Assembly (NCBI GenBank): GCA_006969385.1
Contig: CP030884.1
Location: 3,348,001-3,412,000, forward strand
DNA: 64,000 bases
Source: Planctomycetaceae bacterium
Lineage (GTDB): Bacteria; Planctomycetota; Phycisphaerae; UBA1845; UTPLA1
Direction of reading: 5' to 3'
The notes beneath the pieces were generated by a model. It was not told where the DNA came from. It searched no databases and saw only the letters and a list, made by a program, of their open reading frames with translations. Below are positions 51,998-62,677 of this stretch, piece by piece. Position 1 is the first letter of the stretch. Each line of letters starts with the position of its first letter. The position numbers and the translations under genes were made by a program.

Positions 51998-52843
51998 ATG
52001 CCCCGCATACGCGCGAATAATCGGACGAACTCAACCATAACATGGGCAACTGTGCGCAGCGTTGTCGCGCAAATCGTTCCCACATCAACCTATTGCGTCG
52101 CGCTGTTGATACTGTTCGCGCTCGGCGGATGCAACGGCACACCGTTATTTCAATTGCCCGACCCGGCGGTGCGCGTGATCGCGTTTGGCGATTCGACCAC
52201 GGACGGACCGTCCGACAAACAATACACCGAGTTTCTGCAGGAGAATCCGTCGATCGATCCCGCCGCGATCGCCAATGCCGGGATGGGTGGCGAAACGACG
52301 ACCGACGGTTTGCCGCGCTTACAACAATTGCTCGACAGTGGGTTGTTTCCCAACGCCGAAATAGTGATCATCTGGGAGGGCGGTAACGACCTGATCGACT
52401 TCATTCAACAGCGCGATCCGTTTATTGCCGTACCACCCGACTCGCCGCTATTTCTGTTTGGCCCGCAACTCGATGACCTGCTCGCGCAGGTGCAAGCCAA
52501 TCTCGCGCAAATGATCAATGCATCGCGCAACGCCGGCGCAACTCCCATTTTAGTGACGTACTACTTCATCCCGGAAAATCCGATCGATTGCGGCTTGTCG
52601 GCGTTGCCGACGCTGCTACCCGCGCAGGCCGTTACCGCGAATGGTTACGTCGAACGATTGAATACCGTGATACGTGAGGTGGGGGCGAGTGAAACCGTCG
52701 CCGTCGTGGATGTTGCCACGCTCGATGCTGCGCTGCGCGGCGATATCGCCAACTACACCGACTGCAATCACCTGAGCGCAAACGGTAACGCGCTCGCGGC
52801 TGAGATGATCGGTGATGCGGTGATTGCCGAACTGAACAACTAA
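51998..52843 (+). CDS. SGNH/GDSL-family lipoprotein esterase
   Basis: A 281-residue lipoprotein: signal sequence TYCVALLILFALGGC with an LGGC lipobox. The SGNH hydrolase blocks are present: VIAFGDSTTDGPSD (nucleophile serine), ANAGMGGETT (glycine), EGGNDLIDFI (asparagine) and DCNHLSANGN (Asp-x-x-His dyad). It likely cleaves an ester of lipid or carbohydrate at the envelope. ATG 51998 is chosen over TTG 51971 because AGAG lies upstream and it gives a normal signal. The stop overlaps the stop of the convergent transglutaminase gene by 4 bases (CTAA). Confidence 0.85.
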   Translation: MPRIRANNRTNSTITWATVRSVVAQIVPTSTYCVALLILFALGGCNGTPLFQLPDPAVRVIAFGDSTTDGPSDKQYTEFLQENPSIDPAAIANAGMGGETTTDGLPRLQQLLDSGLFPNAEIVIIWEGGNDLIDFIQQRDPFIAVPPDSPLFLFGPQLDDLLAQVQANLAQMINASRNAGATPILVTYYFIPENPIDCGLSALPTLLPAQAVTANGYVERLNTVIREVGASETVAVVDVATLDAALRGDIANYTDCNHLSANGNALAAEMIGDAVIAELNN

Positions 52844-55104
52844 CGATCGTTACTGCGCGACTTCTGGCCGAAGCCCGCGTTTTCTCGCAGCAATTTGAAG
52901 AACCGACTCAGACGACTCTCGCGCCGATCGTCGATCTCCTGGCGGCCGTACTGTGCGGCGTAGAACCAGTCCGTGTATTCGGGCAGGTCGCGCAGATCAT
53001 CCGTCGTGGCCGCCAGCCGTTGGGCAAACTCGCGCGGCGTAGACGAGTTCGGCTTTACATGCCCCTTGCTCGCGAGCAGCACCAACAAGCGATCGTAAAA
53101 GCGGGCCATCGGCTGGCGCGGCACCACGCGTTCGTGTGCCACCGGCTTGCCAAAGCGCTCGCGCACCAGCAGCGACAAAATGATGATCACGCGTAATAGC
53201 AGCACCAACCCAACGACGAAGAGCAACAGCACAAACCAATAACCGGCGCGTTGCCACCACGTTAGCCCGCTCGGGCCATAAAAAAAGCTGGTGAACAATT
53301 CGCCGAAACTGCGCGGGGCGGTTTCTTCCTGCGTGAAGTTAGCCAACCACAGCCGCACTTCGTCGTAAATCGTTTTGCGCGTTTCGCGGTCGAACGAGAC
53401 GATCCAGGTGGACCAACGGAATTTTAAGAAGTCGATCGCGCGCACCGTGCGCGCCCAAAAGGAGTTGTCCAAACCGCCGTCGCGCACGGTTGATGCCGGC
53501 GTCGGATCGAACGTGGTCCAGCCCTTGTTCGGCAGAAACACCTCAACCCATGCGTGCGCGTCTTTCTGCCGGAAGCGATAGTACTCGCCGGCGACGTTTA
53601 ACTCGCCGCCCTGATACCCACTAACCAAGCGCGCTGGAATATCCAACGCCTGACACATCAGCACCATGGATGACGCAAAGTATTCGCAATGGCCGCGCTT
53701 GCTGTCGAAGAGGAAGTATTCGACCCAATCGCGATCGCTCGGCACGCGCTGCATGCGCAGCGTGTATTCGTACTCGGATGATCGAAGGTGCGCTTCGATT
53801 GCGCGGGCAATCCGCTCGTGTTGGTTGATATCGCTCGGATCGCCGACATTGATGGCGAACTCGCGCGCGAATCGTTTAACGGATTCGGTAAATTTCGATT
53901 CGCCCTCGCTACGGTCGCTTTCGTAATCTTTTAGCCACGCGGCCAAATCCGGATTGCGCTCGTTGGCCGATTGCACGATGTAATGCGCTGCGCCGCGCGA
54001 GTTATCCGATTCGAGAATGAAATCCCGCTTGTCGAGCTTGACCACGCGCAGATCGTCCGAGCCGATGTAAATTGGCGCGTAGAGGGCATAAATTTTGCCG
54101 TTGCCGCGCGTTTCGAGCCAGACTTTCTGCGTGATTAACTCGGTGCCGTCGGGAAGCGCGCGACCGAAGAACGACCTCGGCCGCCTGAGCTTCGTCGGCG
54201 GCACGATGCGCGGGGCGGTGATCGGTGTGCGCCGCCATTCACCGTTGTAGTAGCGTGTAAACGTCTGCGCCCGCATGTACGGCTCAAACGATTCATCGAC
54301 GATGAGCCGACCGCCGCGCTCGAACTGCACCTTCATCACGGGAGTGGGGTCTTCGAAGATGGCCGTTTGATCGAGATCGACGACATCGCCGATACCGGTC
54401 ATCGCGCCCGGCACCAAATCGTGCATCCGACCGAAAATGCCACCGTACAGCCCGCGCGGCATCAGCACGAAGATAAACGCCGCGATGAGCAACATATACA
54501 ACGCGTTCACCAGAACGACGCGTGAAAGGCCGCGCCCGACCAGCCGCTTGACTGTCGCCGGTGCGGTCGACACGTGGCCGTTGGTTCCATCCGTTGTTCG
54601 ACGCACGAGCCGTTGTTGTCGCTCGGCGATTTGGGCTTCCATGCGCACCGTGTGAAACACAATCAACCAGCCCAATCCGAACGTGAGGTCGATCAATATA
54701 ACAATCGCGAACAGCAGACTGGCACTCACGAGCGCGCCGATCGCCATCAACAAAAAGCCGATGACGGTAATCAGTCCCGCGTCGCGATACGAGGTGCATT
54801 CGTAGAACTTGCAGCACGCCAACAACGCAACGAAATGGGCCAAGTCGATAATGTGCACCGACGGCTCTTCGTGGGGGCCGAACATCTCCCACAAGAGAAA
54901 CAGGAGCGCGGTCAATACGAAGATGTTGATAGCAACCGAGGGTAGCGGCTTGCCGCCCGAGCGGGAAAACCAAACCAAACTTCCAACCGCCAGCGCGCAG
55001 GCCAGTGCCATCAGGCCCCACGATTGCTCGACTTCCATCGTCGGCAACATATTCAAAACTGCCAGGCAGATCAGCGTGATATGTAAACCGCCCAACGGCT
55101 TCAT
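52840..55104 (-). CDS. TgpA-type membrane transglutaminase-like protein
   Basis: A 754-residue protein of the TgpA family. About six membrane helices at the N-terminus (LHITLICLAVLNMLPT, FVLTALLFLLWEMFG, LLFAIVILIDLTFGLGWLIV), a periplasmic region, and the transglutaminase core with Cys in RGHCEYFASSMVL, His in DAHAWVEVFLP and Asp in WTTFDPTP. A further helix and a cytoplasmic tail follow (YWFVLLLFVVGLVLLLRVII). Its start overlaps the DUF58 stop by 4 bases, which fixes ATG 55104. It belongs to the common MoxR-DUF58-transglutaminase cluster. Confidence 0.9.
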   Translation of the reverse strand: MKPLGGLHITLICLAVLNMLPTMEVEQSWGLMALACALAVGSLVWFSRSGGKPLPSVAINIFVLTALLFLLWEMFGPHEEPSVHIIDLAHFVALLACCKFYECTSYRDAGLITVIGFLLMAIGALVSASLLFAIVILIDLTFGLGWLIVFHTVRMEAQIAERQQRLVRRTTDGTNGHVSTAPATVKRLVGRGLSRVVLVNALYMLLIAAFIFVLMPRGLYGGIFGRMHDLVPGAMTGIGDVVDLDQTAIFEDPTPVMKVQFERGGRLIVDESFEPYMRAQTFTRYYNGEWRRTPITAPRIVPPTKLRRPRSFFGRALPDGTELITQKVWLETRGNGKIYALYAPIYIGSDDLRVVKLDKRDFILESDNSRGAAHYIVQSANERNPDLAAWLKDYESDRSEGESKFTESVKRFAREFAINVGDPSDINQHERIARAIEAHLRSSEYEYTLRMQRVPSDRDWVEYFLFDSKRGHCEYFASSMVLMCQALDIPARLVSGYQGGELNVAGEYYRFRQKDAHAWVEVFLPNKGWTTFDPTPASTVRDGGLDNSFWARTVRAIDFLKFRWSTWIVSFDRETRKTIYDEVRLWLANFTQEETAPRSFGELFTSFFYGPSGLTWWQRAGYWFVLLLFVVGLVLLLRVIIILSLLVRERFGKPVAHERVVPRQPMARFYDRLLVLLASKGHVKPNSSTPREFAQRLAATTDDLRDLPEYTDWFYAAQYGRQEIDDRRESRLSRFFKLLRENAGFGQKSRSNDR

Positions 55105-56357
55105 AGTAGCGCCGCCTTTGCCGCAACAGGTGCGGCGTTGACCGGGCATTCGACTCGCTCACTTGTAGCATTCAGATTCGGCAACCGGATAAACTTGTCA
55201 AACAAGCGCGCCCCCGGAATCAAAACGCGAACCGTTCCCAATGCCCGCTCGATCGCCGCAACGGCCTGATTGACGTCGTCGTCTTCGGCGCAGGCAAAGT
55301 AGAAACAGGCACCGTGCCAACGGGCGGGCCACGGATGACTGCGAACATGCGGCGCTAGCCCGTCGTGATGCTCGCCGGCGCGCAGGGCCAACTCGCGCAG
55401 CAAACGCGGTCGATGCGACCGCCCTGCCCCCGGCGGAAGGATTACAAGCGGATCGCCGTTACAAATCAGGCCGACGCTGGCACCTTGTTCCAGGACGGCA
55501 CACACAAACGTCGCGGCGGCGGATAGCACCTGTTCGAGATGACCGGCAGGATCGTCGTCGCCTGCGATGCGGCGCGAATCCACGACGCACCAATATTGTT
55601 GCGTCGCCGTCGCGGCCGTTTCGCGAATCATCAACTGGCCGGTGCGGGCGCTGCGACGCCAATGTATCTTGCGCAAGCTGTCGCCATGACGATATTCGCG
55701 AATGCCGAAGTATTCCTCTTCGCCACGCTGTCGCCCGAGATTGCTCGAGTTGCTTGAGGTTTCCAGCGCGCGGGCGAACGTGCGCGGATCGGCACGCAGG
55801 CTGCCGAGCATGGGGTAGATCACCATTTCGCGCTCGTCAATGAGCCGCCGCCATTTCACCAGCAAATTGAACGGAAATCCGCTCATCACGCGAAACGATG
55901 AAAACGTCAACCGACCGCGATAGTCGCATAGATAAGGAATATTGATGGTCTGCGTCTCGCCCGGTCCCAGCGCCGTGATAAAACCCTGCGGGCTCGGGAT
56001 CGATGCGCTGCTGTGGGCTTCGTCTTCGATGATGAGCGCGCGGGCCGTGATCCAACGGTGTTTGTTGGTAATCACGTAACGCAAGTCGAATTGTTGGCCG
56101 ACGACGGCCGCGTCGGGCGCGATGCGCCGAATGCTGATAAAACGCAAGCAGCGCCAGCCCAATAAGAAGTTCACCAGAAACGCGCCGACGCACAGACCGA
56201 ACAGCATCAGCAACAGGTTAACGTCAGCATCGACGGCCGTGAGTCCGATGAGCGTCGTGCCCAATAAAAAGCCTAGCCCGCTGAGCGTCGGACGAATGCC
56301 CGTCGTCATGCGGGTCGGTCGGGTCAGCCATGCTTGAAGGCGTTGCAAGAGCATCAT
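55101..56357 (-). CDS. DUF58 protein of the MoxR cluster
   Basis: A 418-residue DUF58 protein with two N-terminal membrane helices (LSGLGFLLGTTLIGLTAVDA, LLLMLFGLCVGAFLVNFLLG) and the family signature FGIREYRHGDSLRKIHWRRS, a von Willebrand-A-like region. DUF58 proteins accompany MoxR ATPases and probably form a membrane scaffold with them. It starts 15 bases after moxR. ATG 56357 and 56354 are equally possible. Confidence 0.9.
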   Translation of the reverse strand: MMLLQRLQAWLTRPTRMTTGIRPTLSGLGFLLGTTLIGLTAVDADVNLLLMLFGLCVGAFLVNFLLGWRCLRFISIRRIAPDAAVVGQQFDLRYVITNKHRWITARALIIEDEAHSSASIPSPQGFITALGPGETQTINIPYLCDYRGRLTFSSFRVMSGFPFNLLVKWRRLIDEREMVIYPMLGSLRADPRTFARALETSSNSSNLGRQRGEEEYFGIREYRHGDSLRKIHWRRSARTGQLMIRETAATATQQYWCVVDSRRIAGDDDPAGHLEQVLSAAATFVCAVLEQGASVGLICNGDPLVILPPGAGRSHRPRLLRELALRAGEHHDGLAPHVRSHPWPARWHGACFYFACAEDDDVNQAVAAIERALGTVRVLIPGARLFDKFIRLPNLNATSERVECPVNAAPVAAKAALL

Positions 56358-56372
56358 GAGCGTGGCTTGCGG

Positions 56373-57335
<963 letters not shown>

Positions 57336-57540
57336 GGTCCCGTCTTCGACACTTCGGTCGGTAAGGTGCCAACTCATTTAGCGGCGTATGCCTTGCTAGT
57401 TGCTCCGACCGGGCTCGGTGTTGTGGAACGACGCCACAAAACGAAGCTCTACTTCACCAGCGGGAGCAAACCCTTCTAGTCCGATTGTAACGGATTTCGC
57501 CCACGGTCACATGCCGCTTTTTTGTAAGGTAAGGCTCGGT

Positions 57541-58389
57541 CTAGGGCGCGCGTGTCGGGCTCCACAAATCGAGCGTTACCCAGAGGATTTGCACGCCAAA
57601 CGCCGAACCAAATATCGCACCGCCGGCGAGTACCGAGTACACGCCGATCTCGGACCAGCGCGCCAGCCACCAACCACCGAAGTCGAGCAGCAATGCGAGC
57701 ATGGGCAGCGGCAAAATCGCATTGCGAATGGTCGTCGGCCCGCGCGCGCCGGCAAATAGCATGGCGACGACCAGCGTGAACATTGGGATCGATAACATAT
57801 GAATGTGCGAGATCAGAATCAGCCGCGGCATATCGTATTGCGGCTTTAACGTTTGCCTGCCTTTTTCGACTTTGGTATCGCTGGCTAGGTACGGTTTCAT
57901 CTGTTCGTATTCGGGCGAGAATTCATCGGGGCCGAAGGGGGCTTCGCGCGAGATATCCGTGCCGGTGCTGACGGCGTGGCAGCGCATGCATTGTTTGATC
58001 AGTACGCGCCGCGGCGTTTTGCCGTTTTCATGTTTTTCGTCGAGGCCCTCTTCCGAGCCGCCGTCTTTGAGCCAGGCTTCCAGCGTTTCAAACTGGGCGT
58101 CGGTTTCGATATATTGCCGCATGCTGGTGCGCACCTGCGTCAACATGCGCGACGGCAGCACGGTTTCTTCGTTGACGTTGATCGTCAGCCCAGCATAGAC
58201 CGCCTTAACGTCGTCGACACTTAGGCCTTCCTTACCGTCGGCGAGTTGATGTTTCTCGTAGAGATTCGCCAGGGCGATGAGATAGCCCGTGCCGATGATC
58301 GCCAGAAAGGCCGTCAACATGACGCGCACAGCCAACGGCCAATCGGAAGGTCGCCAGATCGTTGCCGAATTGAAATGCAATTTACTCAT
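57541..58389 (-). CDS. Membrane protein with a CxxCH heme site
   Basis: A 282-residue protein with a helix near the N-terminus (VRVMLTAFLAIIGTGYLIALAN), an extracytoplasmic region with one CMRCH motif (cytochrome c type heme attachment) near residue 136, and four C-terminal helices (ILISHIHMLSIPMFTLVVAMLFAG and following). The two histidines in HIHML could add heme ligands. I infer an electron-transfer or heme-sensing role; I do not recognise a named family. It overlaps the DHH gene by 4 bases. Confidence 0.7.
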   Translation of the reverse strand: MSKLHFNSATIWRPSDWPLAVRVMLTAFLAIIGTGYLIALANLYEKHQLADGKEGLSVDDVKAVYAGLTINVNEETVLPSRMLTQVRTSMRQYIETDAQFETLEAWLKDGGSEEGLDEKHENGKTPRRVLIKQCMRCHAVSTGTDISREAPFGPDEFSPEYEQMKPYLASDTKVEKGRQTLKPQYDMPRLILISHIHMLSIPMFTLVVAMLFAGARGPTTIRNAILPLPMLALLLDFGGWWLARWSEIGVYSVLAGGAIFGSAFGVQILWVTLDLWSPTRAP

Positions 58390-59408
58390 GACTGATTTCG
58401 GGTCTTCACCTGCACAATCGCCGACATCGTGGTGGTAACTTGCTTGTAGGCTTCGTCAAGCGGCATAAACAGCTTCGCGCCGGCGGCCCGTTCGTGGCCA
58501 CCACCGCCATACATGCGGGCCACTTCGGATACATCGACGATGCGTTTGCTGCGAAAGCTCACTCGAATGGGGCCGTCGCCTTCGTAGGGTTCAACGAACA
58601 GCAAGGCGGCCACCACGCTGCCGATGCGCTGCGGCTCGTTGATCAATTCTTCCGTCATCTTACCCGTTGCGCCGACGCGTTTGAGCATCTCACGGTCGAT
58701 TCTGATCGCCGCCAGCTTACCATCCGCCAGCAACTCAAAACTTTGTAAGACCTCACCCAACAAACGTAACCGCGGTGCCGGGTCGCTCATATAAAGCTCT
58801 TCGTACAGCTCGTTGGGCTTCACGCCGCATGCGACGAGCGCGCCGGCGGCTTCGTAACAACGGGCGTCGGCATTGGAGAAGCGAAACCAGCCCGTGTCGG
58901 TCGCCATACCGGCGTATAGCAAATGCGCTAGATCGACGTCGATGTGCCAGCCGCTCTCGCGACAGAGCCGGTAAATCATTTCGCAACACGCGCCCGACGT
59001 GTCATCGACCCACGCTTCCTGCACGACGCCCTCGCGCGTCTTGTGATGGTCGATCGCCAGGCGCGGTGTGTCACTCGCCGTCCATATCTCCGCTATCGCG
59101 CCGATTTGTATCGCCGCGCAGGTATCGACGACGACGAGTAGATCCGCCGCCTGCATCACGTCGCCGGCGGTCGCCACATCCCAAACGCGCATCTGATCCA
59201 TATCCGGCAGAAAGCGATAGCGCGGCAAGACCGGCTCATGTAAATAGACATCCGCCTGTTTACCGAGGGCTTGCAACGCCCGCCGCAAGCCCGCCGCCGA
59301 ACCCAACGCGTCACCATCAGCGCGCGCGTGTGTCGTAATCACAATGCGCTCTGCGGCTTGCAAGCGCGCCGCCGATTCATTCACGTCAATGCGCTTCGGT
59401 TCGTTCAC
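58386..59408 (-). CDS. DHH-family phosphoesterase (NrnA-like)
   Basis: A 340-residue DHH/DHHA1 protein: RIVITTHARADGDALGSAAGL (metal-binding Asp residues), VVVDTCAA, LAIDHHKTREG (the DHH motif) and the C-terminal MYGGGGHERAAGAKLF. Relatives degrade nanoRNA, pAp or cyclic-di-AMP products. It overlaps ribF by 23 bases and the CxxCH gene by 4, so all three are likely one transcript. Confidence 0.9.
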   Translation of the reverse strand: MNEPKRIDVNESAARLQAAERIVITTHARADGDALGSAAGLRRALQALGKQADVYLHEPVLPRYRFLPDMDQMRVWDVATAGDVMQAADLLVVVDTCAAIQIGAIAEIWTASDTPRLAIDHHKTREGVVQEAWVDDTSGACCEMIYRLCRESGWHIDVDLAHLLYAGMATDTGWFRFSNADARCYEAAGALVACGVKPNELYEELYMSDPAPRLRLLGEVLQSFELLADGKLAAIRIDREMLKRVGATGKMTEELINEPQRIGSVVAALLFVEPYEGDGPIRVSFRSKRIVDVSEVARMYGGGGHERAAGAKLFMPLDEAYKQVTTTMSAIVQVKTRNQS

Positions 59409-60372
59409 CGGCCAGCCTTTCCACGGTAATTGCTTCGCGCACCACTTCGATATCCACGCCGATCTGCGCCGTCAGCGCCTCGCGCGACTCGAAGCGCCGT
59501 TGGGCACGCACAAACGTATGAAACTCCAACCGTACGCGCCGGTCGTATAAGTCGTCGGATTCATCCAGCAGGAACGCTTCGACCACTAACGACGTGCCGC
59601 CCAGCGTCGGTCGCAACCCCACGCTGATCGCCGCCGTGCGCCGCCGGTCGCCCAAATCGGCCACGCCCGCATACACGCCTTCGCCGGGAATGATCTGCCC
59701 GCTGAAATCGAGATTGATTGTCGGATAACCGAGCTTGCGCCCTTCGGCCGCCCCGTGCACGACCTGCCCGAACATCGTGAACGGTCGGCCCATGCATTCG
59801 TTTGCCAGACGCACGTTGCCCGCCGTAAGCGCCACGCGAATCGCGCTGCTGCTGACGGTCAAGTTGGCGTCGTCGGCGGTGCGCAATTGATAAGGTTCGA
59901 CGACAGCGACCTGAAACCCGCCCTTGGCCGAATGCTCGCGCAGCGTATCGATGTTGCCCTCGCGACCGCGGCCAAATCCGAAGTCGGGGCCTTCAACAAT
60001 GTACGACGGGTGAATTTGTTTGACCAAGACGTCGCGCACGAAATCATCCGCCGACAGCGCCAGCAGCGGCTTATTGGTGGACAAACGAATCACGGCATCA
60101 GCGCCCGATGCTGCCAACAGGCGCGCCTTTTCCGCGAAAGGCGTAATCAGTTTCGGAGCGGCATCGGGCCGGAGCAGCTTGAGCGGGTGCGGATCGAACG
60201 TCATCGCCAACACGGCCGCGCTGGACACGCGTGCCAACGCCCGGGCCTTTCGCAGAATGCGTTGGTGCCCGCGATGCACGCCGTCAAAATTGCCGACGGT
60301 CAGCACGGCACCGCGCCAATGATCGGCAACGGCGTCAACGCCTTCGATGATGGTGGGGTTCGCATCCTCCAT
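59386..60372 (-). CDS. ribF: Bifunctional riboflavin kinase/FAD synthetase
   Basis: A 328-residue RibF. N-terminal nucleotidyltransferase (AVLTVGNFDGVHRGHQRIL, with the GNFDGVHxGH motif; VEGPDFGFGRGREG) makes FAD; C-terminal kinase (GRKLGYPTINLDFSGQIIPG, with the PTxN motif; RLEFHTFVRAQRRFES) makes FMN. It supplies the cofactor used by the flavoproteins encoded elsewhere in the window. ATG 60372 has no strong ribosome binding site but gives the family length. Confidence 0.95.
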   Translation of the reverse strand: MEDANPTIIEGVDAVADHWRGAVLTVGNFDGVHRGHQRILRKARALARVSSAAVLAMTFDPHPLKLLRPDAAPKLITPFAEKARLLAASGADAVIRLSTNKPLLALSADDFVRDVLVKQIHPSYIVEGPDFGFGRGREGNIDTLREHSAKGGFQVAVVEPYQLRTADDANLTVSSSAIRVALTAGNVRLANECMGRPFTMFGQVVHGAAEGRKLGYPTINLDFSGQIIPGEGVYAGVADLGDRRRTAAISVGLRPTLGGTSLVVEAFLLDESDDLYDRRVRLEFHTFVRAQRRFESREALTAQIGVDIEVVREAITVERLAGERTEAH

Positions 60373-60458
60373 ATGGTGGGGGATGATAGTAGATTTGGCG
60401 GAAGTGGGCGACGCGTGCGGGTTCAGGCTGGTACAATGACTCGATCGAGGATCAGATG

Positions 60459-60977
60459 ATGGAGATTATGGATTACAACGGCACCGGCATCTGGAGTGCG
60501 GACGAGATTGTTCGTCGCTACCAGTCGTACGCGCAACAATTCGGTATTGATCCGCCGCGCGATATTCAGCCGGAGATTACGGAGAGAGTAGGGCGTCGTA
60601 GGGTGTATCCCGTGATGGGTCAAATTATCGACGGTATCCGCGCCGGAGATGTGGCCTGCGCGCAGATCGGTGTCGAATTCATCGGCGAGGATCAGGGCTT
60701 TGCGTTCGGCTTGATTTTAAAAGAAGGCGCCGCGCGAGCATTGCGGCAGTTTGACGGATTAACGCCCGATCAAGTCGCGACCATCCGTAAGCGCATCGTC
60801 GGCATGCTGGCGACGGGCGTCGTCCCGCGCGAGTTTGAATCGTATAAACGTCTGCTGCGAAAAGTCGGCGTCGGCGAATATGCAAGCGCGATCAAAGCGG
60901 CGGAACCAAAGAACAATTACGCCGCCCGCGGCAAGCGTTATCTTGAGCGACATGTTTTAATGGTTGAACAAGGTTAG
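60459..60977 (+). CDS. Hypothetical soluble protein
   Basis: A 172-residue soluble protein with no signal or helix segment (DYNGTGIWSADEIVRRYQSY, AQIGVEFIGEDQGFAFGLIL, LRKVGVGEYASAIKAAEPKN). GAGG (60447-60450) lies 8 bases before ATG 60459; ATG 60456 is the alternative. TACAAT at 60432-60437 could be a -10 box. It is divergent from ribF. I do not recognise a family. Confidence 0.65.
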   Translation: MEIMDYNGTGIWSADEIVRRYQSYAQQFGIDPPRDIQPEITERVGRRRVYPVMGQIIDGIRAGDVACAQIGVEFIGEDQGFAFGLILKEGAARALRQFDGLTPDQVATIRKRIVGMLATGVVPREFESYKRLLRKVGVGEYASAIKAAEPKNNYAARGKRYLERHVLMVEQG

Positions 60978-61462
60978 ATTTTCGCGAAAACCCTTGCAGC
61001 TATTGCCGCTTCATCGTTTAAAAACCAGCCGATACCCCCTTTAATCAAGTGATTCAAAATTGTCGGCACGTTGTTGCGCGGCTTTCTGCCTTCAATCCCG
61101 ACCTACCGCTTTGAGTCAACTCCGTGCCCGCGCCATTGCCGCGTTTATCGCTGACGGGGCGTAATAGCGTTTTTTGTCGCGCAACGACAGTCGAAAATTC
61201 CGGACTCGAAACGTGCGAAATCGCACGCACGCCCCGTTCATTTCGTGCCCGAGTCGCGTTTCGGTTAAGTTTTCAAAAATCCCGCCGAAAACTGGAGCGT
61301 CGCACTTTTCGGCTGCCTAATATCGATTGTGGACGTTCGTCCGGTATTGAATGAAATACCAGTGTTGAGTATCATAGTAAGTCACATCGAAAGTAAATGG
61401 TCGTCGTTTAATGCATCGGTGCAGCGGCGATTCCCAACCCATACCTCAGAGGGAGTTAGAAC
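60978..61462. other. Spacer before the third PEP-CTERM gene
   Basis: No gene in about 485 bases. A short open frame at 61124-61354 looks unlike a protein. GGTATT/AATACC forms a hairpin near 61342-61359. GGCACGTTGTTGC near 61066 resembles a sigma-54 site but is one base short between GG and GC. Confidence 0.4.
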
Positions 61463-62485
61463 ATGAAACTCAATGGAATCTCGTGCTGGGTGACGGCAGC
61501 GACCGTCCTAACGGCGGCCTCCGTGTCGCAAGCCGTCGACCAGATGATCATCGGCGTGCCCGGCAGCATCTACGTTGACAACATCAACGGCCCGGTCGGT
61601 CTCGACTTCGCCCCCGATGGCACCCTCTACGTCGGTCGCGACCTGACGTTCTCCGGCGGTGACAGCACGACGCCCACGCGCATCCACAAGGTGGACATCG
61701 GCGGCGGCACCTTCGCCGAGTTCGGTGGCGTGCTCGACGATCCGGATGAAGTTCTGGTCGACGTCAACGGTCTCTACAGCGGCACGCCGGGTTCGGTGCT
61801 AGTTGCCGGTAAGGTCGGCTTGGCGGGTCCCGGGTTCATTCAGGCGATTGCCCCCGATGGCACCACCACGCTGGTCACGCAAACCGCCTCTAACGATTTC
61901 AACATCAACGGGCTTGGCATTTTGAGCGATGACACGCTCGTCGCCGGTTCCAACGAAGGTGATTACTTCCAATACAACACCGGCACCAACATGCTCGATC
62001 CGTTCTTCTTCATGGACATCACGACGGGCAGCGTTGCGGTGGACGGCCAAGACAATATCTACTCGGTGGTCGGTCAGGCGATCTTCCAAGGCGGCATGCT
62101 TGTCCCCAGCGCCAACCCCGGCGACATTCTCCGCTACAACCAGGTCACCGGCATGGTGGAAAACTTTGCCGATCTGAACCTGGACGTTTCGTCGGGCAGC
62201 GCGCCGCTGGCATTCGGCCCGGGCGATGCCTTCTGGGGTTCGGACCTTTACACCTTCAACCGCGGCACGGGCGAGTTTCTCCGCGTTGACTCGATGGGTA
62301 ACGCCACGGTCATTGGTAGCGGTTGGGACCAAGGCTTGGTCGCCGACCTTGAGTTCGGCCCCGACGGCGCCTTGTACGCGTCGTTGCTGCAAGATAACCA
62401 AGTGATTCGGTTCATCCCCGAACCGTCGAGCGTCTTGCTGCTCGGCCTCGGTGCCGTCGGCCTCATCCGACGCCGCCGTGCGTAA
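61463..62485 (+). CDS. PEP-CTERM propeller-like secreted protein
   Basis: A 340-residue exported protein: signal peptide (WVTAATVLTAASVSQAVD), NHL/propeller-like blades (GPVGLDFAPDGTLYVGRDL, GSVAVDGQDNIYSVV, GLVADLEFGPDGALYASLL) and a PEP-CTERM tail: IPEPSSVLLLGLGAVGL then RRRRA. It should be exosortase-processed. GAGGGAG precedes ATG 61463. A strong terminator follows at 62644-62677. Unlike the two PEP-CTERM genes at 35-37 kb it lacks the GGAGAAGGCATATG leader. Confidence 0.85.
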   Translation: MKLNGISCWVTAATVLTAASVSQAVDQMIIGVPGSIYVDNINGPVGLDFAPDGTLYVGRDLTFSGGDSTTPTRIHKVDIGGGTFAEFGGVLDDPDEVLVDVNGLYSGTPGSVLVAGKVGLAGPGFIQAIAPDGTTTLVTQTASNDFNINGLGILSDDTLVAGSNEGDYFQYNTGTNMLDPFFFMDITTGSVAVDGQDNIYSVVGQAIFQGGMLVPSANPGDILRYNQVTGMVENFADLNLDVSSGSAPLAFGPGDAFWGSDLYTFNRGTGEFLRVDSMGNATVIGSGWDQGLVADLEFGPDGALYASLLQDNQVIRFIPEPSSVLLLGLGAVGLIRRRRA

Positions 62486-62596
62486 GTCAGCACGAGGTTG
62501 CGATCAATCATTTAAGCGTTCGCTTCATCGATTGATGGACCGTTCATTCGACTCAAGATTCGCGAGATTGATCGACTGATAGAATGCTTGCCTGCT

Positions 62597-62628
62597 AATT
62601 CAAATTTGAGATTTCAAATTTGAAATTG
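62597..62628. repeat. AT-rich short-period repeat and palindrome
   Basis: CAAATTTGA repeats at 62601 and 62615 (14-base period), and ATTTCAAATTTGAAAT (62611-62626) is a perfect 16-bp palindrome. Style matches the other short-period repeats. Confidence 0.6.
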
Positions 62629-62643
62629 CGAGCTAGAGATTAG

Positions 62644-62677
62644 GAAGCCCGGATCATGCTGATCCGGGCTTCTTTTT
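62644..62677 (+). terminator. Rho-independent terminator
   Basis: GAAGCCCGGATCA (62644-62656) pairs perfectly with TGATCCGGGCTTC (62660-62672) around a 3-base loop, followed by TTTTT. It ends the third PEP-CTERM transcript and abuts the stop of the convergent gene. Confidence 0.92.

Noticed and set aside
61066..61078. Sigma-54-like GGCACGTTGTTGC before the third PEP-CTERM gene
   Set aside because: The GG to GC spacing is 9 bases; sigma-54 needs 10. Worth noting only because PEP-CTERM genes are often sigma-54 dependent.
61124..61354. 76-codon open frame before the third PEP-CTERM gene
   Set aside because: Arginine/serine-rich translation, no ribosome binding site and no family resemblance.
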